From an uncultured Arthrobacter sp. (GTDB taxonomy: Bacteria > Actinomycetota > Actinomycetes > Actinomycetales > Micrococcaceae): DNA of 64,000 bases. The notes under the pieces are model-generated. The model had not been told where the DNA came from and made no database searches. It worked only from the letters and a program-made list of their open reading frames with translations. Made by a program: the position numbers and the translations under genes. Location: positions 556,448 through 620,447 of the forward strand of contig NZ_CANLSZ010000001.1 of assembly GCF_947493765.1 (NCBI RefSeq), written 5' to 3'. The stretch's first letter is position 1, and every line of letters starts with the position of its first letter. Positions 1 through 8,494 of the stretch are shown in pieces.

Positions 1-509
1 ACCACGGTGTCCTCGAACTTGAGGATCTCCCCATAGCGCTTCTCCACCGCTTCGCCGGAGGACAGGCCCCGGACCCGGTGGATGAGCACGTCCTCGTAGT
101 GGGAGCGGTCGAAGACGCCGATCATGCCCGGAGCCGGCAGCTCCCGCCGGATGCGCCACAGGAAGTTGTGCTTCTGTTCCTCGGGGGTGGGCGCCTTGAA
201 CGCATGGTGCGAGACGCCCTGCGGCTCCACCGAGCCCACCACGTGCCGCACGATCCCGCCCTTGCCGGAGGTGTCCATGCCCTGCAGGACGAGCAGGACG
301 GCGGCCTCGCCCCCGGCACGGCTCTCGGCGAAGAGCTTCTCCTGGAGGGACGACAGCCGCTCCGCTCCGGCGGCCAGCGCCGCCTTGCCCTTCTTCTTGC
401 CGCCGTCGAAGCCCGGGGTGGAACGTAAATCCACCGCCGCGAGGGAGAAGTCCGGTCCCGCCATGAGGAGTTGGCGCGTGGCGGCTGTCGTGTCTGCGGA
501 TTTCTTCAC
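1..509 (-). CDS. ppk2: Polyphosphate kinase 2 family protein (3' part outside window)
   Basis: PPK2-type polyphosphate:nucleotide phosphotransferase, a cytoplasmic enzyme moving phosphate between polyP and nucleotides. The visible 169 residues hold the Walker A loop GMDTSGKGG near residue 63 and the Walker B/lid segment GVFDRSHYEDVLIHRVRG, both diagnostic of the family. The GTG start at 509 has an AGGAGG box five bases upstream. The gene runs off the left edge, so the C-terminal third is missing here. PPK2 subclass (ADP- or AMP-phosphorylating) cannot be settled from this part. Confidence 0.9.
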   Translation of the reverse strand, partial: MKKSADTTAATRQLLMAGPDFSLAAVDLRSTPGFDGGKKKGKAALAAGAERLSSLQEKLFAESRAGGEAAVLLVLQGMDTSGKGGIVRHVVGSVEPQGVSHHAFKAPTPEEQKHNFLWRIRRELPAPGMIGVFDRSHYEDVLIHRVRGLSSGEAVEKRYGEILKFEDTV

Positions 510-560
510 GGGTCCTCCTGGAGTGGGCCGAGCGGGCTGGGACGGGAAGGGCCGGGACGG

Positions 561-1778
561 TCAGGGCTTGTAGGTGGAGAGGAAGTCGCCCAGGCGCCCG
601 ATGGCGTCCTCGATGACCTCGACGCTGGGCAGGGTCACCATGCGGAAGTGATCCGGTGCCACCCAGTTGAAGGCGGTGCCGTGCGAGATCAGGATCTTCT
701 GCTGCTTGAGCAGATCGAGGGCGAACTTCTCGTCGTCCCGGATGGGATAGACCTCGGGGTCGAGTCTCGGGAACAGGTACAGGGCCCCCTGGGCCACCTC
801 GCAGCTCACGCCGTCGATGCCGTTGAGGAGCTCGGCCGCCCGGTTCCGCTGCTGCAGCAGGCGCCCGCCGGGCAGGATCAGGTCCTCGATGCTCTGGTAG
901 CCGCCGAGCGCCGTCTGGATGGCGTGCTGTGCCGGCACATTGGCGCAGAGCCGCATGTTGGCCAGCAGATTGATGCCCTCGAGATAATTGGCGGCGTCCT
1001 GCTTCGGTCCGGTGATCGCCATCCAGCCGCTGCGGAAGCCTGCGATCCGGTAGGCCTTCGACAGGCCGCTGAAGGTCAGGCACAGGACGTCGTCACCGGC
1101 GACGGACGCCGCGTTGACGTGCACGGCGTCGTCGTACAGGATCTTCTCGTAGATCTCGTCCGCGAACAGGATGAGCCCGTGCTCGCGCGCTAGGCGGACG
1201 ATCCCCTCCAGGACCGGGCGGGGGTAGACCGCCCCGGTGGGGTTGTTCGGATTGATCAGGACGATACCCCTGGTGTTCGGGGTGATCTTCGCGGCCATGT
1301 CCTCGAGGTCCGGCCACCAGTGGTCGTCCTCGTCGCATAGGTAGTGCACCGGGGTGCCCCCGGCGAGCGCCACGGACGCCGTCCAGAGCGGATAGTCGGG
1401 CGTGGGGATCAGGATCTCGTCGCCGACGTCGAGGAGTGCCTGCATGGCGAGGGTGATCAGCTCGCTCACCCCGTTGCCCAGGTAGACGTCGTCGACGTCC
1501 ATCGAGGTGATGCCCCGGCCCTGGTAGTACTGGACGACGGCGGTCCGCGCCGAGTAGATGCCGCGGGAATCGCTGTACCCCTGGGCCTTGGGCAGATTGC
1601 GGATCATGTCCACGAGGATCGCGTCGGGTGCCTCGAAGCCGAACGGCGCGGGATTGCCGATGTTGAGCTTCAGGATCCGGTGTCCCTGGGCCTCCATGGC
1701 CATCGCGTGTTCCAGCAGCGGGCCCCGGATGTCGTAGAGGACATTGCGAAGCTTCTCCGACTGTTTGTACAAGACCAT
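561..1778 (-). CDS. alaA: Alanine/valine-type aminotransferase (AlaA family)
   Basis: PLP-dependent fold-type I aminotransferase, 405 aa, the same length as E. coli AlaA, which makes alanine from pyruvate and glutamate. N-terminal YDIRGPLLEHA and LKLNIGNPAPFGFEAPD match AlaA/YfbQ closely. The Schiff-base lysine lies in FSGLSKAYR (Lys241), and ADEIYEKILYDD and NPNNPTGAVY are the other cofactor motifs. The ATG start at 1778 is followed by the typical YKQSEKLRNV. It sits alone between the osmoprotectant operon and ppk2, all on the minus strand. The exact amino-acid preference is inferred from the family. Confidence 0.93.
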   Translation of the reverse strand: MVLYKQSEKLRNVLYDIRGPLLEHAMAMEAQGHRILKLNIGNPAPFGFEAPDAILVDMIRNLPKAQGYSDSRGIYSARTAVVQYYQGRGITSMDVDDVYLGNGVSELITLAMQALLDVGDEILIPTPDYPLWTASVALAGGTPVHYLCDEDDHWWPDLEDMAAKITPNTRGIVLINPNNPTGAVYPRPVLEGIVRLAREHGLILFADEIYEKILYDDAVHVNAASVAGDDVLCLTFSGLSKAYRIAGFRSGWMAITGPKQDAANYLEGINLLANMRLCANVPAQHAIQTALGGYQSIEDLILPGGRLLQQRNRAAELLNGIDGVSCEVAQGALYLFPRLDPEVYPIRDDEKFALDLLKQQKILISHGTAFNWVAPDHFRMVTLPSVEVIEDAIGRLGDFLSTYKP

Positions 1779-1796
1779 TGGATCAGGATGTCACAG

Positions 1797-1847
1797 CTCG
1801 GGCCCGGTCCGCGGGAACCCGTCGGGGTGCCGCGGGCCGGGCCCGAG
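1797..1847 (-). terminator. Long GC hairpin after the opuC operon
   Basis: Arms 1797-1814 and 1830-1847 pair over 18 positions with a single T:G wobble/mismatch, around a 15-base loop. It begins 28 bases past the stop of the binding-protein gene. There is no T tract, so it is terminator-like rather than a textbook intrinsic terminator, which is common in high-GC actinobacteria. Confidence 0.6.
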
Positions 1848-1874
1848 GTGGTGGTGCAGGTACTACCGGGTGGA

Positions 1875-2831
1875 TCAGCCGGCGAGGTCGTGCTCCTCGA
1901 GCCAGTCGGCTGCCGCCTCGGCCGGATCGCGCTTCTCCTCGCCGCTGACCTCGCGGTTCAGCGACAGGAGATCCTCGGTGGTCAGCTCGTCCGAGACCCT
2001 GTTGAGGATCTCCCGGGCGTCGTCACCCACCGTGTCCAGATTCACGAGCGGGAGGACCTGCTGCGCGATGAAGTTGTTCTCCGGGTCCTCGAGGACCACG
2101 AGGTCGTTGTCCTCGATCGACGGCGTCGTGGTGTAGATGTCGGCCATCTGCACGGTGTCGTCGAGCAGCGCCTTGAGCGTCAGCTCGCCGCCGCCGTCGT
2201 TGATCGCCTCCACCGTGGGCTCGCAGTCGTAATTCTCGATCAGGCCCTTCAGCCCCTGGGGGCGCTCCAGGTAGGTGCTCGGTGCACCCATGGTGAACTC
2301 CGAGCAGTAGGGGGTCAGATCAGCGATCGACTCGAGGTCGTACTCCTCCGCCGTCGCGGCGGTGACGACGACGGCGTCCTTGTCCTCCGCCTCGCTCGGC
2401 TCCAGCACCCCGAGATTGGCGTCCGGGGACTTCGCGTCCAGCGCATCGGGCAGGGCGTCCATGATCTCCTCGGCGGAGGCCGCCGTGGCGTCGGGATCGG
2501 CGAGCAGCAGCAGGTTGCCGCTGTATTCGGGGATCAGGTCGATGGAGCCGTCCTCGATGGCCTGGTAGTAGATCTCACGCGACCCGATGTTGGGCTTCGT
2601 GGTGGCCTCGACGCCTTCGGCGTTGAGGGCACCCGCGTAGATCTCGGCGATGATCTGGCTCTCCGGGAAATCAGCTGAACCGACAACGAGCGACCCTCCG
2701 GGGGCGTCGCTCTCCGCTTCCCCCTGGGGGTCGCTGTTGGCACCGCAGGCAGTCAACGCCAGAGCGGCCGTGAGACCGCCTGCCAGTCCCATCATGGCGC
2801 GTCGGGCGACGCGCGGGGCCAGGTTTGTCAT
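1875..2831 (-). CDS. opuCC: Osmoprotectant ABC transporter, substrate-binding lipoprotein
   Basis: Extracytoplasmic binding protein of the OpuC/OsmF (ProX-type) glycine betaine/choline family, 318 aa. A signal peptide with lipobox LTAC (Cys about residue 27) is followed by GGSLVVGSADFPESQIIAEIYA, the usual mature N-terminus split here by the family's NFTEQ-like site. IPEYSGN is another family hallmark. The ATG at 2831 has AAGGAGG upstream and overlaps the end of the permease gene by four bases (ATGA), so it is the last gene of the importer operon. The open frame continues upstream to 3641 but only as a shadow of the permease. Substrate (betaine, choline, carnitine) is not determined. Confidence 0.93.
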   Translation of the reverse strand: MTNLAPRVARRAMMGLAGGLTAALALTACGANSDPQGEAESDAPGGSLVVGSADFPESQIIAEIYAGALNAEGVEATTKPNIGSREIYYQAIEDGSIDLIPEYSGNLLLLADPDATAASAEEIMDALPDALDAKSPDANLGVLEPSEAEDKDAVVVTAATAEEYDLESIADLTPYCSEFTMGAPSTYLERPQGLKGLIENYDCEPTVEAINDGGGELTLKALLDDTVQMADIYTTTPSIEDNDLVVLEDPENNFIAQQVLPLVNLDTVGDDAREILNRVSDELTTEDLLSLNREVSGEEKRDPAEAAADWLEEHDLAG

Positions 2832-3580
2832 GTTGTTCCTCCTTGTGCACTGGCAACGGCCTCTTGCCGGCCAGATTCCTGCTGGGATCCCGCGGCCGGC
2901 CGCGCGGTGCGCAGACCGGGAGAGATCGCAAATCGTTGGAGCAGCGCCATGACGCCGTCGACGGCGATGGCGACGGCGGCGATCACCACGGCGCCGCCGA
3001 AGAGTCGTCCGTTGTCGTTGATCTGGGTTCCCTCCACGAGGAAGACCCCCAGCCCGTCCGCCTTGGCGTAGGCGACCACGGTGGCGGTCGCCACCACCTG
3101 GAGTACCCCTGCACGCACACCGCCGAGCATGACCTGCAGGCCGTTGGGGATCTCCACACGGGTGAGGATCTGCCATTCGGTCAGGCCCATGCTGCGGGCG
3201 GCGTCCACCACGGTGCGGTTCACCGAGGAGACTCCCGCGTAGACGCCGCTGAGGACCGGCGGGACCGCCAGCAGGACGAGCGCCCAGACGGCGGGTAGCA
3301 CGCCCCGGGAGAAGAGCAGGGCGAAGAGGAAGACCATGCCGAGGGTGGGCAGCGCGCGCAGGATGCCCACGCCCGAGACGATGAGGATGCGCCCCTTGCC
3401 GGTGTGACCCACGTAGAGGCCCAGCGGCACGGCGATCACCAGGGCGAGGAGCATGGTCAGGCCCACGTAGCCCAGGTGCTCCGCGATCCGCATGGGGATC
3501 CCGCGGGACCCCGACCAGTTCTCCGGATCCGAGAGCCACTCCCCCATCTGGACGAACAGATTGCTGCTCGAGTAGTCCAT
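2828..3580 (-). CDS. opuCD: Osmoprotectant ABC transporter permease (second)
   Basis: Integral membrane permease, 250 aa, with about six hydrophobic segments and the EAA-type loop around DAARSMGLTEWQILTRVEIPNGLQV. GYVGLTMLLALVIAVPLGL near the N-terminus is typical of ProW/OpuCB/OpuCD. The C-terminal 30 residues are polar and probably cytoplasmic. Start ATG 3580 overlaps the stop of the upstream permease by one base (TGATG) and its own stop overlaps the binding-protein start, implying translational coupling. Assignment as B or D of the pair is by position only. Confidence 0.9.
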   Translation of the reverse strand: MDYSSSNLFVQMGEWLSDPENWSGSRGIPMRIAEHLGYVGLTMLLALVIAVPLGLYVGHTGKGRILIVSGVGILRALPTLGMVFLFALLFSRGVLPAVWALVLLAVPPVLSGVYAGVSSVNRTVVDAARSMGLTEWQILTRVEIPNGLQVMLGGVRAGVLQVVATATVVAYAKADGLGVFLVEGTQINDNGRLFGGAVVIAAVAIAVDGVMALLQRFAISPGLRTARPAAGSQQESGRQEAVASAQGGTT

Positions 3581-4287
3581 CAGGAAGCCACCGTCCGTGC
3601 GTCGAGGGCCGCGGCTCTGGTCCGGCGCGCCGTCGTGGCACGGGACCAGGGCGTGAGGACGCGCTCGAGGAGCACCAGGAGCAGATCCAGCAACAGTGCC
3701 AGCAGGAGCGTGATGATGATGCCCACGGCGATCTGCACCGGGTAGTTGCGTGTCAGCCCGTCCGTGAACAGTCGCCCGAGACTCGGCACCCCGATCAGTG
3801 CGCCGACGCTCACCATCGAGATGTTCGTGACGGAGATGACCCGGACGCCCGCGATGAGGACGGGGATGGACAGCGGAAGATCCACGGTGAGGAAGCGCCG
3901 CAGCGGCGTGTAGCCCATGGCGACGGCCGCCTGCCGGACGCCGTCGTCGATCGAGGTGAGCGCATCCACCGTGGAGCGCATGAGCAGGGCCACGGCGTAG
4001 ATGGTCAGCGCCACGACGACGTTGACCATGCTGAGGATGCTCGTCCCGAGGACGAGGGGGAGGAAGACGAACATGGCCAGCGAGGGGATGGTGTAGAGCA
4101 GGGAGGAGCCGGTGAGCATGATCCCGGCGAGGGTGCGGTTCTGGCGTGCCAGCTGTGCGAGGGGCACGGCGAGGAGCACGCCGAAGACGATCGGCAGGAC
4201 CGACTGCAGGAGGTGGTTGCCGGTGAGCTGGCGGAGCTGGCCGATGTTGGCCGGCACGTAGTCGACGATGCCGTTGATCCAGTCCAC
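3580..4287 (-). CDS. opuCB: Osmoprotectant ABC transporter permease (first)
   Basis: Second permease of the importer, 235 aa. The EAA loop is VRQAAVAMGYTPLRRFLTVDLPLSIPV and LTGSSLLYTIPSLAMFVFLPL is a typical transmembrane stretch. The frame stays open far into the ATPase gene, but the likely start is GTG 4287, two bases past the ATPase stop TAG, giving MDWINGIVDYV. No strong independent ribosome site is visible, so reinitiation after the ATPase gene is inferred. It forms the membrane pore with the neighbouring permease. Confidence 0.88.
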   Translation of the reverse strand: MDWINGIVDYVPANIGQLRQLTGNHLLQSVLPIVFGVLLAVPLAQLARQNRTLAGIMLTGSSLLYTIPSLAMFVFLPLVLGTSILSMVNVVVALTIYAVALLMRSTVDALTSIDDGVRQAAVAMGYTPLRRFLTVDLPLSIPVLIAGVRVISVTNISMVSVGALIGVPSLGRLFTDGLTRNYPVQIAVGIIITLLLALLLDLLLVLLERVLTPWSRATTARRTRAAALDARTVAS

Positions 4288-4289
4288 CC

Positions 4290-5444
4290 CTACACCGCCG
4301 TGTTGTAGTTGGCGCGTCCGCGATCGAGGCGTCCGGCCTCGATGAGTTCGAACACCTCCGCGGCCCGGACCACGCCGACCACCCGCCCGTCGTCGTCGAC
4401 CGTCACGCCCAGACCCGACGGCGAGGACAGCGAGGCATCGAGGGCACGCCGCAGGGAGTCCCCCCGCGTGTACAGGGAGCCGCCCGGCACCGCGTCGGCC
4501 TGCGAGGTGACGGACTCGCGGGTGGCCTCGGGCACCCAGCCGTGCGGACGACCCTCCGCGTCGACGAGGAGCGTCCACGGCGAGTTCACGGTCACCGACG
4601 GATCGGCCAGCCGGCCGGTCTCGATGGTCTCGATGGGATGGATGGTGACGTCCTCGCCCTCCTGGAAGGAGAGGTGGCGGAAGCCGCGGTCCCGGCCCAC
4701 GAAGCCGGCCACGAAGTCGTCGACCGGTGCGCGGAGGATCTCCTCGGGGTCCGCGAACTGCGCGAGCCGCCCGCCGACGGCGAAGACCGCCACCCGGTCC
4801 CCCAGGATGGTCGCCTCGTCGATGTCGTGCGTGACGAACACGATGGTCTTGGCCAGGTCGCGCTGCAGGCGGACCAGTTCGCTCTGCAGCTCCGCGCGGA
4901 CCACGGGGTCCACGGCGCTGAAGGGCTCGTCCATCAGGAGCACGGGCGGATCCGCCGCCAGCGCCCGGGCCACCCCCACGCGCTGCTGCTGGCCCCCGGA
5001 GAGCTGCCCGGGGTAGCGGCGGCCCAGCTCCGGGGCGAGACCCACGACGTCGAGCAGTTCCTTCGCGCGGGCACGGGCCGTGGACCTCGCCACGCCGTTG
5101 AGGCGGGGGACGGTGGCGATGTTGTCGAGCACCGTGCGATGCGGCATGAGGCCCGAGGACTGCATGACATAACCCATGGAGCGGCGCAGCTCGGCCGCCT
5201 TCTGCTCCGCCACGTCCTGCCCGTCGAGGAGGATCCGCCCGGACGTGGGTTCCACCATCCGGTTGATCATGCGCAGCGACGTGGTCTTGCCGCAGCCCGA
5301 GGGACCGACGAACACGGTGATCTTCCCGCGCTCTATATCCATGGTGAGACCGTCCACCGCCGGTCGGCCGCGGTCGTAGGTCTTGGTGACGTCGCGGAAC
5401 TCGATCATGGGGCGGGTGGTGGAGCCCTGCTCGGTGGATGTCAT
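4290..5444 (-). CDS. opuCA: Osmoprotectant ABC transporter ATPase with CBS module
   Basis: ATP-binding subunit of a ProV/OpuCA-type importer, 384 aa. Walker A is GPSGCGKTT, the signature LSGGQQQR, Walker B VLLMDEPFSAVD, and the H-loop FVTHDIDEA. The C-terminal 120 residues carry a CBS-like segment (GLGVTVDDDGRVVGVVRAAE), the part that in OpuA/OpuCA senses ionic strength or c-di-AMP. ATG 5444 is chosen because GAAAGG lies upstream, and the 20 extra codons upstream look unlike the family. It is the first gene of the four-gene operon whose promoter should lie in 5445-5690. Confidence 0.93.
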   Translation of the reverse strand: MTSTEQGSTTRPMIEFRDVTKTYDRGRPAVDGLTMDIERGKITVFVGPSGCGKTTSLRMINRMVEPTSGRILLDGQDVAEQKAAELRRSMGYVMQSSGLMPHRTVLDNIATVPRLNGVARSTARARAKELLDVVGLAPELGRRYPGQLSGGQQQRVGVARALAADPPVLLMDEPFSAVDPVVRAELQSELVRLQRDLAKTIVFVTHDIDEATILGDRVAVFAVGGRLAQFADPEEILRAPVDDFVAGFVGRDRGFRHLSFQEGEDVTIHPIETIETGRLADPSVTVNSPWTLLVDAEGRPHGWVPEATRESVTSQADAVPGGSLYTRGDSLRRALDASLSSPSGLGVTVDDDGRVVGVVRAAEVFELIEAGRLDRGRANYNTAV

Positions 5445-5690
5445 CTCAGCTGTGCCTTTCGTGGCAGGAGCTACTCGGCCGGGCTGCGCCCACGGACCAC
5501 ACACGCGTGGTTCCGGCTTGCCGTCTGGAGGGTTTGCTGGGCGGAACGCGCAGCAGTCAGTTCAAGCTGTCGGAGAATCCGAGTGTAACCATGACTGCGG
5601 AACCATGACGAACGAGGTGCGGTCCGACCGACCTCGCGCCGCGGCGCGCAGCCATGGTAGCGGCCCGGGTCGTGGCGTCGGGCGCGGGTC

Positions 5691-6926
5691 CTAGCGTCGG
5701 AGGCGAGTGACCAGCGAGGCCACGGCGAGGACGGCACAGGCCGCGCAGATGACGAGTGCGAACACCGTCACGGACGTGTCGAGGCCCCAGCGGCCCGCGG
5801 CAGCGCCGAGTCCGAGCACCGGGACCGCACTGCCCAGGTACGTGATGACGTACACGGCGCTCACGGTCTGGGCGTGCAGCGCGGGATCGACCTTCACGGA
5901 CACCTCGTTGAAGACCACCCGGAAGGCCATGCCCTGACCGAAGCCGGCGACGACGCACGCCCCGACGAGCAGCGCCGCACTGCCCGTGGACGCGGCGACG
6001 GGCAGGAGCCCCGTTCCCAGCGCCATGGCGGCCAGTCCCACCGGCGCCACGAGACGGCCGCGCGGCGACAGGAGCTGGCTGAGGGCGGACGAGGCCAGGA
6101 CGAGGGCGGCGAGGACGCCGATGACCGGCCGGGAGGTGGTGCCGGTGATCGAGGCGAACCAGGTGGGGGCGAGGCTGAGGGAGAAGCCGAACACCGCGAA
6201 GCTGAGGAAGCCCACGGAGGCCGCCGTCCAGAACGCGCGGCGGGCGTCCCTCGACACTCCGGGCCGGCGGGGCCGCAGGGCTGCCAGCGGCCGGACGGCA
6301 TCCGCCGGCTTGATGGCGGGGCGGGCGTCGAGCAGCACCAGGGGCACCAGCAGGCTCGCCAGCACCACGAGGTAGACGATGAACGGTGTCCGCGTCGGGG
6401 CGGGCAGGAGGGACAGCAGGCCGCCGATCACGGGACCGGCCGCGACGCCGCCGGCCGAGGCCAGGAGCGTGAAGCGCGAGGCCCAGTCGGGGCGGGTGGG
6501 CAGCAGATCGCGCAGCGCCGCCGCGCTCGCACCCGTGGCGAGGGCCACCGCGCCACCCTGCAGGACGCGGCCCGCCGCGAGCATCGGCAGCGTCGTGGCC
6601 GCAGCGAACAGGCAGGCGCCGAGCAGACCGAGGACGACGGCGAGGACCAGCGCGGCGCGACGGCCGAGGTGGTCCGACCAGTGGCCCGCGAGCACGAGCC
6701 CGCCCACCAGGGCGAGCACGTAGGAGGAGAACGCGACCGCGACCGCGAAGGAGGTCAGCCCGAGATCGGCCTGGATGAGCGGGTAGAGCGGCGTGGCGAG
6801 ATTGGCACCGATGAGCAGGGTGGAGATCACCGTGATGGCCAGCGCCAGGCGCACGGCGAGGGAGGCGTCCCATGCGCGGCGCTGCACGGTGGCCGGTCTC
6901 ATGCGCAGTTCGTTGATGACGCTCAT
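5691..6926 (-). CDS. MFS transporter, drug/amino-acid efflux type
   Basis: Major facilitator superfamily protein, 411 aa with twelve predicted membrane spans. GHWSDHLGRRAALVLAVV is the conserved loop between spans 2 and 3. ANLATPLYPLIQADLGLTS is typical of the sugar/drug exporter branch. The ATG at 6926 has AAAGAGGTGG upstream; a longer open frame on the same strand to 7559 is only the shadow of the divergent regulator. Divergence from an Lrp-type gene suggests that the regulator controls it and that the substrate may be an amino acid, but that is inference. Confidence 0.88.
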   Translation of the reverse strand: MSVINELRMRPATVQRRAWDASLAVRLALAITVISTLLIGANLATPLYPLIQADLGLTSFAVAVAFSSYVLALVGGLVLAGHWSDHLGRRAALVLAVVLGLLGACLFAAATTLPMLAAGRVLQGGAVALATGASAAALRDLLPTRPDWASRFTLLASAGGVAAGPVIGGLLSLLPAPTRTPFIVYLVVLASLLVPLVLLDARPAIKPADAVRPLAALRPRRPGVSRDARRAFWTAASVGFLSFAVFGFSLSLAPTWFASITGTTSRPVIGVLAALVLASSALSQLLSPRGRLVAPVGLAAMALGTGLLPVAASTGSAALLVGACVVAGFGQGMAFRVVFNEVSVKVDPALHAQTVSAVYVITYLGSAVPVLGLGAAAGRWGLDTSVTVFALVICAACAVLAVASLVTRLRR

Positions 6927-6992
6927 GTCCACCTCTTTCCCTCGATCTGCCGTGCCCGTCGGAGCAGTCCGACGCACTTGCGCCCGGACCTG

Positions 6993-7000
6993 TATAGAAT
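6993..7000 (+). promoter_or_regulatory. Possible -10 element of the lrp-alaX transcript
   Basis: TATAGAAT is the only AT-rich hexamer in the 6927-7091 divergent gap. It points toward the Lrp gene. No good -35 is seen at 17 bases. Nearby, GTGTCC/GGACAT arms (about 7024-7042) and two GAGCTC boxes could be regulator sites. Confidence 0.35.
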
Positions 7001-7091
7001 GAGCTCTCCTGATCGCCGTGCAGTGTCCCTGCGCGGACATTTGAGCTCCGTGCGCAACACGGGCGGAACCGGCTGACGGAAAGTGAGCTTC

Positions 7092-7595
7092 ATGAGCAAG
7101 CTGGACAACCTCGACCTGCGGCTGCTGCTCGAACTGGTGCGTGATCCCCGGGCCCAGGTCAGCGAACTGAGCGACACCTTGGGCGTGGCCCGGAACACGG
7201 CGCAGAGCAGGATCCGCCGTCTGCTGCGCACCGGTGCGGTGCGCGGGAGCGGACGCGAGATCGATCTCGAGGCGCTCGGCTACGATGTGATCGCCTTCAT
7301 CACCATCGAGGTCTCCCACCGGGAACTCGACGGTGTGATCGCGGGCCTGCGCACCCTGAGCCAGGTCCTCGAGGTGCACGAGATCTCCGGCCGCGGTGAT
7401 GTCTGGTGCCGGGTCACCGCGACCGACACGCACAATCTGCAGTCCGCACTGCGCTCGGTGCTGAGGATCAGGGGTGTGATCCGGACGGAGACGGTGCTGG
7501 CCCTGCACGAACACATCCCCTACCGGACGGAACCGCTGCTCGAGCGCCTGGCGCAGCACCCCACCGACACCACGAGGAGCACCGACAAGTCATGA
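7092..7595 (+). CDS. Lrp/AsnC family transcriptional regulator
   Basis: DNA-binding regulator, about 167 aa. The N-terminal helix-turn-helix reads LDNLDLRLLLELVRDPRA then VSELSDTLGVARNTAQSRI; the C-terminal RAM (ligand) domain follows with VLEVHEISGRGDVWCRV. ATG 7092 is preferred over GTG 7083 because AAGTGAG lies seven bases upstream and homologues begin at the LDxLD motif. The stop overlaps the start of the AlaX gene by four bases (ATGA), so the two are co-translated. The divergent MFS gene is a likely target. Confidence 0.9.
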   Translation: MSKLDNLDLRLLLELVRDPRAQVSELSDTLGVARNTAQSRIRRLLRTGAVRGSGREIDLEALGYDVIAFITIEVSHRELDGVIAGLRTLSQVLEVHEISGRGDVWCRVTATDTHNLQSALRSVLRIRGVIRTETVLALHEHIPYRTEPLLERLAQHPTDTTRSTDKS

Positions 7596-8494
7596 CCCTG
7601 CCGACCACCGACACCCGTGTCACGTACCCGCGCGGGGACACCGAGGCCACAGCGCGCGTGCTCCACGTGGCACCCCGACCGGACGGGCTCCTCGCCGTGG
7701 TGCTCGACACCACCGCCTTCCACCCCGTGGACCACGCCTGGCCCGATCAGAGCCCGGACCACGGGTTCCTGCAGCGCGGTGTCGAAACCTGGCCGGTGCA
7801 GGACTGCGTGGTCGGGGCCACCGACGGCACAGCCCTGCATCTCGGCAGCGAGGCCCCCGTCCGGAAGGGCACCGAGGGCTGGGCGTTCGTCGTCGTGCAT
7901 CTCCTCGACGCTGGCAGCGCGGGTGGGCCCTCGGAGGGTGACGACGTGGTGGTGCGCGCGGACGCGTCCTACCGGGCGGCGGTCTCCGCCGGGCACACGG
8001 GCTGCCACCTGGCCTCGCTGGCGCTGAACCGGGCCCTGACGGACCGCTGGCGGAAGGACGTCGCTGCGGACGCCCTCGGCGCCCCGAACTTCGACGCCCT
8101 CGCCATCGACACGACGACCATCGGGGAGGCCTCCTCCGTGGACAGGTACCGCCTCGGCAAGTCGCTCCGCCGCAAGGGCTTCACGGTGGAGGGCATCGAC
8201 ACCGCGGCCGTGGCGGACGCGGTCAACGCCACGCTCGCACACTGGACCGCGACGGGGGCCACGATCGGCGTGGAGACCGAGGGACCGGGGCTCACCGACC
8301 GGCGCCGCTGGGTCTGCGAGCTGCCCGGGGAACGCGCGGAGATCCCCTGCGGCGGGACGCACCTCACCTCCCTGGAGGGCCTCGGTGTCACGGTCGCCCT
8401 GGCCCTCTCCGAGGTGGAGGGCACGCAGGTGCTCACCATGGACACCCGCGTGACCGGGTCCTTCGCCGACCGGGACGCCGCGGACCTCCCCTAG
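7592..8494 (+). CDS. AlaX-type alanyl-tRNA editing protein
   Basis: Free-standing trans-editing domain related to the AlaRS editing module, 300 aa, expected to hydrolyse mischarged Ser- or Gly-tRNA(Ala) in the cytoplasm. The zinc ligands are visible: HTGCH (His135, His139) and CGGTH (Cys253, His257). The N-terminal half has the beta-barrel seen in AlaX-M/L (VVLDTTAFHP replaces the usual xxTxFYPxGGGQ, and the glycine-rich part is altered). It overlaps the Lrp gene upstream and meets the APH gene tail-to-tail, sharing the bases CTAG. Confidence 0.88.
   Translation: MTLPTTDTRVTYPRGDTEATARVLHVAPRPDGLLAVVLDTTAFHPVDHAWPDQSPDHGFLQRGVETWPVQDCVVGATDGTALHLGSEAPVRKGTEGWAFVVVHLLDAGSAGGPSEGDDVVVRADASYRAAVSAGHTGCHLASLALNRALTDRWRKDVAADALGAPNFDALAIDTTTIGEASSVDRYRLGKSLRRKGFTVEGIDTAAVADAVNATLAHWTATGATIGVETEGPGLTDRRRWVCELPGERAEIPCGGTHLTSLEGLGVTVALALSEVEGTQVLTMDTRVTGSFADRDAADLP

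Noticed and set aside
2832..3641. Extending the opuC binding protein upstream to 3641
   Set aside because: The upstream part overlaps the permease, is Arg/Pro-rich, and the lipoprotein signal peptide plus AAGGAGG mark the start at 2831.
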